Position numbers and translations under genes: made by a program. The notes below the pieces were generated by a model that saw nothing but the letters and a program-made list of their open reading frames with translations, had not been told where the DNA came from and searched no databases. From an uncultured Bacteroidota bacterium (GTDB lineage Bacteria > Bacteroidota > Bacteroidia > Flavobacteriales > UA16), in the NCBI GenBank assembly GCA_902535565.1, contig CACAUH010000035.1:1-13763 (forward strand): DNA of 13,763 nt, in the 5' to 3' direction. Shown one piece after another: positions 6,385 through 13,327 of the stretch (positions within the stretch are counted from its first letter, which is position 1; every line of letters begins with the position of its first letter).

Positions 6385-7460
6385 ACTCCATAAACATTGG
6401 TTAGACTCTGAATTTGCAACTGATCTTTCCGTCTAACATACTCCTGGCTCATTGTAATTCGTGAATGACCTGCAACACTTTGTATCGCATGAGCCCCAGC
6501 ACCATTAAGTGCCATCTGCGTTAGCAGGGTATGTCTGAAAGTTCGAATGTTGACCTTCTTCTTAATGCCAAGGTCAGCTGCAATGAAACGCAGACAATCC
6601 AAGAGTATCTGATTAGACGTTGGACAGTGAAATAATAGGCTGTGACTTTTACCCGAACCAACAACATCTATTGCCTCTGGACTAAGTGCCAAACAATATG
6701 ACTTAGCATGTTGCTTGCTCCTGTTCTTTGATCTTATCAGCTCTACATATCCATCGGCGATATCGGCGAACGTCAAATCCTTGATGTCAGCCCAAAGCAG
6801 TCCTGTTAGCAGCATAAAACAGGATGCTTTGTGCACCTGCTCCATTTGAGATTTAGTTGTGCAGCTGTTACGCGCCTTTGACTTCCATTCAAGCCATATC
6901 CGAACCTCCTCACAAGTAAGAAGTGGTGACTTAGTTGTTGCAACATTTGGTGGGTTCTGAACTCTACGCGCAGGATCTCGACGAATCCAGCCTTCTTCAA
7001 ATGCATTTCGCAGAACAGCCTTACAGGTAATAGTGAATAGCTCAAATGCAGTCTTATTCGCATAGCGCCGCATCAACTCCTTCTTGTACTCTTCAACCTT
7101 TCGTGTGGTAACCTGTGAGAGCTTCGTGCGCTTCCAAAAAAGGCGCGCTGCACCAATACGCATTTTTTCCCTTGCCTTACCTGCACAGTGCTCTTCAATC
7201 AACTCGATGAATTGTACCCCACCTCTGTTTTCGATAACCCCATAGTCTCCACGGAAAATATCTGCACTCTTCACCATCGCAGCTTTCTCCGCTGCCTTCT
7301 GTGCAAGTAGGTAACTACGACTGTTATATCTGTGCCTTCCAAGAGCTTCAAGTCGAACTCGTTCACGATTACCATGAATCGTTATGTGATGGTAAAATGT
7401 GACTCGGCCGTCAGCGCCTTTTCTCTCGTAAACAATGACAGGTTGCTTTGCTCGCTTCAT
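6381..7460 (-). CDS. Tyrosine recombinase (phage-type integrase) with altered catalytic residues
   Basis: The 359-aa product has the usual length and order for a Bacteroidota integrase. An N-terminal arm-binding-type region (1-75) is followed by a SAM-like core-binding domain (about 85-170) and the catalytic domain (about 180-350). The catalytic landmarks are a plausible beta-hairpin Lys in RSKNRSKQHAKSY, box II RTFRHTLLTQM (Arg309), GHS (His332) and EYVRR (Tyr341). The usual first Arg of TGLR is Leu222 (TGLLWADIKDL, codon CTT). The box-II His that normally lies three residues before Arg309 is Arg306. The frame is intact, so these are substitutions rather than truncation. The ATG at 7460 follows an attP-like repeat region. 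Confidence 0.93.
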   Translation of the reverse strand: MKRAKQPVIVYERKGADGRVTFYHHITIHGNRERVRLEALGRHRYNSRSYLLAQKAAEKAAMVKSADIFRGDYGVIENRGGVQFIELIEEHCAGKAREKMRIGAARLFWKRTKLSQVTTRKVEEYKKELMRRYANKTAFELFTITCKAVLRNAFEEGWIRRDPARRVQNPPNVATTKSPLLTCEEVRIWLEWKSKARNSCTTKSQMEQVHKASCFMLLTGLLWADIKDLTFADIADGYVELIRSKNRSKQHAKSYCLALSPEAIDVVGSGKSHSLLFHCPTSNQILLDCLRFIAADLGIKKKVNIRTFRHTLLTQMALNGAGAHAIQSVAGHSRITMSQEYVRRKDQLQIQSLTNVYGV

Positions 7461-7491
7461 GGAAATGAAACTGCCACTTCATCCTGAGATA

Positions 7492-7652
7492 CACGTGACA
7501 GTCACGTGACAAATAGTACACAACGGGTCACCCATTGAAGACCCATTCAATACACTATTAAGAGGTCAAAAAAGGCATCTAAACAACTGTCAAACAACAC
7601 TTTAAGCAAGGGGTAAGCAAGGGGTTTCGGTAAGTACCTATTTCAAGTACCT
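7492..7652. repeat. attP-like region with five tandem repeat pairs
   Basis: Five different short sequences each occur as a tandem pair: CACGTGAC (7492, 7503), ACCCATTSAA (7530, 7541), AAACAAC (7581, 7592), AAGCAAGGGG (7604, 7615) and AAGTACCT (7632, 7645). The first four pairs have exactly 11-bp spacing, about one helical turn; the last has 13. Close direct repeats beside an integrase gene are characteristic of arm-type sites for integrase and of binding sites for directionality factors. Assignment as attP, attR or a transcriptional operator is inference. Confidence 0.6.
7501..7510. promoter_or_regulatory. Perfect palindrome upstream of the integrase
   Basis: GTCACGTGAC is a perfect 10-bp palindrome about 40 bp upstream of the integrase ATG, and its right 8 bp are one copy of the CACGTGAC pair. 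The position suits an operator controlling the integrase operon. The excisionase-like or HTH_36 product are candidate binders by proximity only. Confidence 0.4.
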
Positions 7653-7666
7653 CTGATTTAAGAATA

Positions 7667-7682
7667 GCAGAATCACTTCTGC
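7667..7682. other. Short inverted repeat between attP-like region and next gene
   Basis: GCAGAA-TCAC-TTCTGC has perfect 6-bp arms around a 4-base loop, just right of the tandem-repeat field and 45 bp before the T9SS gene's ATG. Its shape (two short inverted arms around a small centre) resembles a recombinase core site. It could equally be an operator or a chance hairpin, and no second copy was found in the window. Confidence 0.3.
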
Positions 7683-7726
7683 GGACCGACCATCGACCAA
7701 CCAAAGGTTTGGACGTAAATTGGGGA

Positions 7727-8377
7727 ATGCTTCGTTCCCTCGCCCTCTTGCTTGTTTCGGCGCCAGTATTGGCACTGGCACAAACCCACGACATTGACGA
7801 CCACAACCTCTTCATGGATGGAACGGTCAGCGATGCAGACGTCTCTGCCAACACCTATTTCAATGCCATGGCAGACGTCTTGGTGGAATGGTCCGTCTTG
7901 GATGCCAATTTGCCAGATGGCTGGGACTTTTCGTTCTGCTTTCCGGATTGTCACCCCATTGGCGTTGAATCTGGAACCAACGTATTCGACGCGGACAGCG
8001 AACACTACTTGAACTGCCACGTCTACCCCAACAACATTTCGGGGACAGGCCACCTCAGCATGCTCCTGACCACGAACAGCGCTTCAGTGGACACCGTGAC
8101 GTGGTGGGTGACCATTGAGGAATTCAATCACGTGGCCTCCAATGCAAAACAGCCGATTCAAACGTTCCCAAACCCGTTTGCTTCTGTGCTCAACGTTCAG
8201 GGTGTTCCAATGGGAAGTTCCATTGAGTGGTACAACGCCCAAGGAAAACTGGTCAAGCACATGCCCAACGTCGCTTCTGCGAATGTTCAAGTCACAGGCC
8301 TCGAAACCGGTGTGTTGACCATGCTCATCAAATTGGACAATCAGATTGTAGACATCCGGAGGGTTCTCAGCCAATAA
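7727..8377 (+). CDS. Secreted protein with T9SS type A C-terminal sorting domain
   Basis: The 216-aa product has signal peptide MLRSLALLLVSAPVLALAQ (ATG 7727; an upstream alternative at 7709 would put polar residues in front). Its N-terminal body of about 130 residues is unrecognised. Body Cys residues (FCFPDCHP, LNCHVYP) and TVTWWVTIEE suggest a beta-sandwich. The last 75 residues are a type A sorting domain: QTFPNPFASVLNVQG, then IEWYNAQGKLV and the terminal IVDIRRVLSQ. Such domains direct proteins through the type IX secretion system to the surface. The gene converges on the 929-aa protein gene, with only 9 bp between stops. Confidence 0.85.
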   Translation: MLRSLALLLVSAPVLALAQTHDIDDHNLFMDGTVSDADVSANTYFNAMADVLVEWSVLDANLPDGWDFSFCFPDCHPIGVESGTNVFDADSEHYLNCHVYPNNISGTGHLSMLLTTNSASVDTVTWWVTIEEFNHVASNAKQPIQTFPNPFASVLNVQGVPMGSSIEWYNAQGKLVKHMPNVASANVQVTGLETGVLTMLIKLDNQIVDIRRVLSQ

Positions 8378-8386
8378 GACCAAGGT

Positions 8387-11176
8387 TCACTCCGTGCAAT
8401 CTGTGCCGAACTCGCCGAGCACGATCAAGATGTCGGTGACGGCCACTTGGCCATCATTGTCAACGTCACCCTGACACAGTGAAGGTGGAGGCGCCACGTC
8501 AAACGTGCAAGTCCCGTCCTCATTCGTCGCATCGGGATCATAGTTCGTCGCATCCGGATACATGCATCCATTGCACCCGTATGAACAAACGATGTCATCA
8601 TCACAAGTGGCACATTCGCTGAAGTTGCACGCTGCAGGGTCCATACAGCCTGGATCGATGCAGCTGCCGTCTGGGCATGTGGCCGCTGGATTGAAATTGC
8701 ACGCTTCGGGCTCCATGCACCCCATGACCGCGCCCAAAGTGATGTAATTGGAAAAGGGAGCACCACCTGCAATGGAATAGTCTCCAAAACTGAAGCTCCA
8801 GCCGATTTCAGTTGGATATATACCGGCGGTAATACCAATTGAAAGACACCCGTCCGGCAAACAAACGTCAAGCGTATCCCCAGCACCCGAATCCAACCCC
8901 ACCTCCATCTCAAAACCAAAATCGTCGGAAAGCGACAGGATGCCGCCATTCCAGCCGTCTCCCCAAGAATCAGAAAGAATCAGCGTGCCGCAATTGTCGA
9001 GACAACACGATCCATCATCACAGACTGCCGAATCATCATAGTTGCACGCTTCAGGGTCGGTGCACCCAAATCCGCTGCCCCCGACTGCAAAGTCTACTGT
9101 GGCTGATCCGGTCCCAGAATCAATATTGTAATTCTGTCCAGGTATAATCAAAATGGGGTCATAATTCAATGACCAATCACCTAATTCATACCCAGTAATC
9201 GTAAGGGAGTAGCAACCGGACTCCAAGCAAAATTGAGCTGTGGGGCCTGCCTCAAATCCAGTGTTGTTTCCAGAGGCAATAACATCACCCGTCTGGCTAT
9301 TCACTAAAAAGTAGTCCATCACAGTGGACGTTTCATTTATGAAATCAAAAAAACCGAATGGCATGGACAAATTCACACAACTGCCCATGCAACACGAACC
9401 GTCGTCGCACCCAGCATCAGGGTCATAGTTGCAGGACCATAGATTCGTGCATCCGGGATAAAGACAAGAGCCATTGTCCCCGTCTGCCTCGGCATCATAA
9501 TTACACGCCAAAGGATCCGTGCAGCCCCCGAGAACCTCAATCTGAGCAATTCGGGTCATCGCGGCATCCGCATTGTACATCGCCGTCATCCAAAACGTAC
9601 CCGATGCAGGGTCCCACGCCATCTGGTTGTAATCACCGTACCGAGAGCTCTCATTGATTCCTGAACCCGACTGAATGGTCTGCTCAGGCCATGTCATCTG
9701 ACCCAAAGGGCTTCCCACATTGCGACCGGTAAAGCGTATGGATGGAAATGTGATCGAGCTGGATAGGTTGTAACCGAGGGCCATGTTACCAACGTCATCC
9801 ATCGCCACAGTGCCCATGAAACGACCCTCAGTATCCGGTGAATAGGTGCCCTCTTGGTAGACCACCCAGTCGGAGCCGTTGCTTCGTCTTAACTCGTACC
9901 AGCGGATGCCGGCCCTGTCAAGACCTACATCGGTGGTGTGGCAACAAACAATGCTCTCATGGGTACCGAAATTTCGGTATTGTACCCGGTGCATCAGAAC
10001 TTCAAGGAGGGGATCGAGCGGCACCCCATCTCCAGGTTGAGGAACACATGACCAACCCGTAAAACTGCACAATTCAGAATCAAAAGGAGACACTTCAAGG
10101 ACTTCAGCCAAGCTCAGAACACTGTTCTCAGAATTGTCAAAATCAATGTCCAATTCCCAAAACTCCAGCGCATCAGAAGCAACCCCATCCCAACCGTCAT
10201 CCAGCATGCGCATGGCAATGACATTCTCGCCAGCCGGCGGAGGTGTATCACCATCCCAATGCACTGGTGCCCCCGCCAAGAATCCCAATCCCACATCAGG
10301 AGTATCAAAACGCTGCGCATTCAATGGAGCTCCTGTAAGCATCGCCGATCGGTCCAGTACGTAAAACCCACACTCATTGGGTTCGTTGGTGGTCACCAGA
10401 AAAAGGTCGGACCACATCGAATATTTCGGGTAATCCGGAAAAACCGGCGTAGAAACCTGATACGTATACCAAGTTCCAAGGGGGTCAGGCCCTGTGCTCA
10501 TGGCCAAATAGAGCTCATGACCTGAACCGTTTCCAACCCATTTGTTCTTGAACTCAGTCACAAGCCATCGGTCGGCATCGTGATCGTACAGCACAATGGG
10601 GTCTCCACCTCCTGCCTCAAATTCAAAAAAATCATCGAACTGAATGATGTCGGTCAGGGCCACACCTTCCTTATCCCAAATCCGCATCCATGCGCCCCCG
10701 TTGCCATTGATCATCTGAATAATATGGTTGGGGCCCACATCCATCGATGGGTCAAGAGGCCAAATCCCCGCCACAGACAGACCATCAATGTTGACGCCCA
10801 ACGGTTCAGTGCTTGATTTGTTCAAGGAATCTAAACCTGATGGAACCGAGCGGGGATAATCCCTTTGTAACACGGGATCTTCACCGAAGGGCAGCGCGTT
10901 GGGATTCGTTTTGGGGTGAAGCGGCCAATCTTCTTTGGGCTGGTAGCCCACTTTGCTTTGCCTTGTGTTCGAATCTAACCGCGCCGGATCCTGGGCATAC
11001 GCGTCCAATCGTCCTGTGATGCCCCGAAAGGATGAAGGCACCTCCTCTGCACCTACGACTTGGACATCTGGAGATTGAGAATGTGATGTTCCAAAGGCCA
11101 AGAAGGCCAAAAGGGCAATTCCAACTCGAATAAGGGTCCACCTAGGGACGGGAGCGATGGTTCGATATGCATCCAT
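8387..11176 (-). CDS. Large secreted multidomain protein with GCTD/DDGSC repeats and C-terminal dockerin-like module
   Basis: The 929-aa product has a signal peptide at residues 1-34 (hydrophobic VGIALLAFLAFGTSHSQ). Residues about 130-545 look like a beta-propeller or adhesin-type domain, with the opening DVGPNHIIQMINGNGGAWM. Calcium-binding-like motifs of the GC-(T/M)-(D/E)P-x-ACN...DGSC type occur at about 550-600, 700-725 and 817-900. SWGDGWNGG lies near 735-745, between two beta-rich domains. The C-terminus (CQGDVDNDGQVAVTDILIVL) is a dockerin-like module, the same type that sits at the N-terminus of the array proteins. No type A sorting domain is visible. The substrate is unknown; a cell-surface or matrix protein is most likely. 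Confidence 0.88.
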   Translation of the reverse strand: MDAYRTIAPVPRWTLIRVGIALLAFLAFGTSHSQSPDVQVVGAEEVPSSFRGITGRLDAYAQDPARLDSNTRQSKVGYQPKEDWPLHPKTNPNALPFGEDPVLQRDYPRSVPSGLDSLNKSSTEPLGVNIDGLSVAGIWPLDPSMDVGPNHIIQMINGNGGAWMRIWDKEGVALTDIIQFDDFFEFEAGGGDPIVLYDHDADRWLVTEFKNKWVGNGSGHELYLAMSTGPDPLGTWYTYQVSTPVFPDYPKYSMWSDLFLVTTNEPNECGFYVLDRSAMLTGAPLNAQRFDTPDVGLGFLAGAPVHWDGDTPPPAGENVIAMRMLDDGWDGVASDALEFWELDIDFDNSENSVLSLAEVLEVSPFDSELCSFTGWSCVPQPGDGVPLDPLLEVLMHRVQYRNFGTHESIVCCHTTDVGLDRAGIRWYELRRSNGSDWVVYQEGTYSPDTEGRFMGTVAMDDVGNMALGYNLSSSITFPSIRFTGRNVGSPLGQMTWPEQTIQSGSGINESSRYGDYNQMAWDPASGTFWMTAMYNADAAMTRIAQIEVLGGCTDPLACNYDAEADGDNGSCLYPGCTNLWSCNYDPDAGCDDGSCCMGSCVNLSMPFGFFDFINETSTVMDYFLVNSQTGDVIASGNNTGFEAGPTAQFCLESGCYSLTITGYELGDWSLNYDPILIIPGQNYNIDSGTGSATVDFAVGGSGFGCTDPEACNYDDSAVCDDGSCCLDNCGTLILSDSWGDGWNGGILSLSDDFGFEMEVGLDSGAGDTLDVCLPDGCLSIGITAGIYPTEIGWSFSFGDYSIAGGAPFSNYITLGAVMGCMEPEACNFNPAATCPDGSCIDPGCMDPAACNFSECATCDDDIVCSYGCNGCMYPDATNYDPDATNEDGTCTFDVAPPPSLCQGDVDNDGQVAVTDILIVLGEFGTDCTE

Positions 11177-11242
11177 GATGAGCGGGGTTCATTTTGCGAT
11201 GAAAACCAATTTAAGACATTCATTTACAAAAAGATAACCACT

Positions 11243-11277
11243 CACAAATCAAACGGGAGGCACCCGCCTCATCCCGT
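11243..11277 (-). terminator. Rho-independent-like terminator for the two-component cluster
   Basis: ACGGG-AGGC-ACCC-GCCT-(bulge CA)-TCCCGT forms a GC-rich stem just downstream of the CheY-like gene's stop at 11312. On the minus strand it is followed by a T-rich run (TTTGATTTGT). It separates the signalling genes from the secreted-protein gene starting at 11176. Confidence 0.5.
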
Positions 11278-11311
11278 GTCTAGAGGTCTTGGCATCAGGC
11301 CAAAGCGAACC

Positions 11312-11752
11312 TCAAGAATCGGTGAGGCGACTCTGCTCAGTCCATCCGCGAAGCTGGTGAACGTCCAAAGGCTTGGGCAGCAAGGCCTCCACAATGGGGT
11401 GACCCTCTGCTCGCTCCAAATCCTCTCGATCCAATGAAGCACTGAGCATGAACACCGTCAGGCCTTCTAATGCGCAGTTGGGCACATATTCCAAACGTTC
11501 AAGGACGCCAAAACCATCCATGCCCGGCATCAAAATGTCCAAGAGAATGACCAAGCGCCCTTCGGCCAATGCCGATCCAGAACGCATGTCACCTTCCTCC
11601 ACACCGGAATCGGCCATCAGCGCCTCCAAGAACGACGGACCGTCCTTGAATTTTCGAACGGAACACTTCATCGCCGCTTCAATCAGACGGCCATTGACCA
11701 CGCGATCGATTTCATTGTCATCGACCAACCAAAACTCCAGATCATGGGACAT
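11312..11752 (-). CDS. Single-domain (CheY-like) response regulator
   Basis: The 146-aa product is a lone receiver domain. It shows the acidic pair Asp11-Asp12 (WLVDDNEIDRV), a probable phospho-acceptor Asp72 (LLDILMPGMDG), the switch Ser104 (MLSAS) and the conserved Lys127 (PKPLD). An insertion of about ten residues (ADSGVEEGDMRSGS) precedes the strand carrying Asp72. There is no output domain, so it likely works by protein interaction or as a phosphorelay intermediate. The ATG at 11752 is preferred over a TTG at 11761. It lies 57 bp downstream of the RpfG-like regulator in the same orientation, probably one operon with the kinase. Confidence 0.9.
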   Translation of the reverse strand: MSHDLEFWLVDDNEIDRVVNGRLIEAAMKCSVRKFKDGPSFLEALMADSGVEEGDMRSGSALAEGRLVILLDILMPGMDGFGVLERLEYVPNCALEGLTVFMLSASLDREDLERAEGHPIVEALLPKPLDVHQLRGWTEQSRLTDS

Positions 11753-11809
11753 ATGTATCAACTACGGAAGATGATACCCAAAGGTTTGTAGGAATGATTC
11801 CTAAGGGCC

Positions 11810-12397
11810 TCAGGACTTGGCCTTCTGCTGCTCCATCCACTTACCATAGCGGATGCGCTCATCAACCATGCGCGCCTGCAAGCTGCGCAATTCGGAGCCT
11901 ACCGACGCAACCGCCCCAGTGCCTCCGGCAGCAAGGTCGGCAGCACATCGCCCGAGTTCCTCTGCAAAGCCATCGAGTGCAGACAGAACTTGGTGCCCCT
12001 GTAACGCGCTGCTTACACGCGACCGATTCAACGCATAGGCCGCCTTGATCACCCCGCGGAGCTCCTCCTCATTCCAAGGCTTGGAAACGAAACGGTAGAC
12101 CTGCCCCTTGTTGATGGCGTCCACCACGGCATCCGTATCGGCATATCCCGTCACCAACACACGAGAAATATCCGGGTGATCCGGCATAATGAGCTCGAAG
12201 AATTCAACCCCACTGATTCGGGGCATGCGTTGGTCGCTGAGGACCACATGGAATTCGTGCTCGTCCAACATGCGGACCGCCTTGTGCGGCTCGTCACAGG
12301 TGTGCACTTCAAAATCCCTCCGAAAAGCCGCCTTGAAAGAGAACAAGTTGGGCTCCTCGTCGTCGAGGTAAAGTACGCGTATGATGTCCTCTGCCAT
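11810..12397 (-). CDS. RpfG-type receiver protein without output enzyme
   Basis: The 195-aa product has an N-terminal receiver: Asp12-Asp13 (LYLDDEEPNL), phospho-acceptor Asp55 (LSDQRMPRISGVEF), Thr83 (VTGYADTDA) and Lys106 (FVSKPWNEEEL). The SDQRMP...VTGY...AIN-x-G...RF...KPW pattern is typical of receivers in RpfG/HD-GYP-type regulators. After about residue 120 there are only some 75 residues of helical, Ala-rich sequence and no HD-GYP or DNA-binding domain. It starts 18 bp after the kinase stop, so it is probably that kinase's partner. Confidence 0.9.
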   Translation of the reverse strand: MAEDIIRVLYLDDEEPNLFSFKAAFRRDFEVHTCDEPHKAVRMLDEHEFHVVLSDQRMPRISGVEFFELIMPDHPDISRVLVTGYADTDAVVDAINKGQVYRFVSKPWNEEELRGVIKAAYALNRSRVSSALQGHQVLSALDGFAEELGRCAADLAAGGTGAVASVGSELRSLQARMVDERIRYGKWMEQQKAKS

Positions 12398-12415
12398 GTT
12401 CTGTTCAATGCGCGA

Positions 12416-13327
12416 TCAAGCCGCCTCCGAATTGGGGTTGATTACGATGTCAAGTGGGAACGTCAAAATGAACGTGGTCCCCTCCCCCAAGCGGCTTTCA
12501 ACCCGAATGTTAGCGCCATGGTCATCAAGGATGCCCTTGACAATGCTCAGTCCCAATCCCGTTCCCTTACCAATCTCTTTGGTCGTGTAAAAAGGATCGA
12601 AAATCCGCTGTCGGGTTTCCTCATCCATTCCGGTTCCGTTGTCCCGCACCTTGACGATGATGGCACTGGCCTTCCCATGGGCGTCCATGACCTGATCCAA
12701 TTCCACGCTCACCTTCCGATCCTCAATATTTTCCCATCGCCCCTCCGTCGCTTGAACGGCATTGACAATGATGTTCATGAAGACCTGACTCAATTTGCCA
12801 CTCTGACAATACAGTAGCGGAACCGCTTCAGCGAGGTTCACTTCAATTTGAGCACGGCTGCGAGCCCTGTCACCCAGAACGGTAATGCTCGCCTCCAATA
12901 AATCGGACAATGATGCCTCAACAGGCTTGTCTCCATCCATTCGTCCGAAAACCCTCAATCCTCCAACAATGCGGGCGGTGCGATCCGCCCCTTCCAATAT
13001 GCCCGCAATCAACTGCCGACTCTCCTCCTTGAGGAATCCAAGGTCAAGTTTGCGCGCCTTCTCGCGGGCAGCATCCGTCAATCCCTCTGCGCCTGAAACA
13101 CCTTCGGCCACAGCAGCCAGCGCATCCGAATGGGCATCGACAATCTCAATGAGCTCCTCCAAGTCCCTGCGCAGTGATGTCGCATTGCTCTGAACATAGT
13201 TGATAGGGTTGTTAAGCTCGTGAGCAATGCCCGCCGTCATCTGTCCCAAGGAAGCGAGTTTTTCTGTTTGGATAAGCTGGTCCTGAGCACCCTTCAACTC
13301 ATCGAGTGCCCCAGACAAGTCTTGCAT
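12416..13327 (-). CDS. Histidine kinase catalytic part, N-terminus apparently lost
   Basis: From the ATG at 13327 the product is 303 aa. A short coiled-coil lead-in (LSGALDELKGAQDQLIQTEK) is followed by the HisKA H-box with His36 (GIAHELNNPINYV). An HATPase domain follows, with N-box MNIIVNAVQAT, G1 DNGTGMD, F-box IFDPFYTTK and G2 GTGLGLSI. The lead-in is what normally follows the last membrane helix of 7TMR-DISM or similar sensor kinases, yet no sensor or membrane segment precedes it. The frame remains open to 13555, but that part is antisense to a recognisable domain on the other strand. The kinase is thus probably truncated by a rearrangement or assembly junction near 13320-13330. Confidence 0.88.
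   Translation of the reverse strand: MQDLSGALDELKGAQDQLIQTEKLASLGQMTAGIAHELNNPINYVQSNATSLRRDLEELIEIVDAHSDALAAVAEGVSGAEGLTDAAREKARKLDLGFLKEESRQLIAGILEGADRTARIVGGLRVFGRMDGDKPVEASLSDLLEASITVLGDRARSRAQIEVNLAEAVPLLYCQSGKLSQVFMNIIVNAVQATEGRWENIEDRKVSVELDQVMDAHGKASAIIVKVRDNGTGMDEETRQRIFDPFYTTKEIGKGTGLGLSIVKGILDDHGANIRVESRLGEGTTFILTFPLDIVINPNSEAA

Larger units (their letters stand above)
4594..7652 (-). mobile_element. Integrative-element module (integrase operon plus attP-like region); left end unknown
   Basis: Five minus-strand genes run as a probable operon: recombinase, coupled 161-aa protein, excisionase-like protein, HTH_36 protein and the 4594 gene, with spacings of -4, 58, 37 and about -71 or -23 bp. 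An attP-like repeat field precedes the recombinase. No conjugation, capsid or terminase genes are present, so it is either a minimal element or one end of a larger one. No duplicated attachment core was found, and whether the secreted-protein array belongs to it as cargo cannot be decided here. Confidence 0.6.

Noticed and set aside
4556..7726. A tRNA gene or direct-repeat attachment core flanking the integrase module
   Set aside because: No tRNA-like fold was seen near either side, and no sequence near 4556-4600 matches the region right of the integrase.
8425..10816. Several long open frames overlapping the 929-aa gene on both strands
   Set aside because: They have low-complexity or biased compositions and lie within a gene with clear signal peptide and domain motifs; they are shadows of its codon bias.
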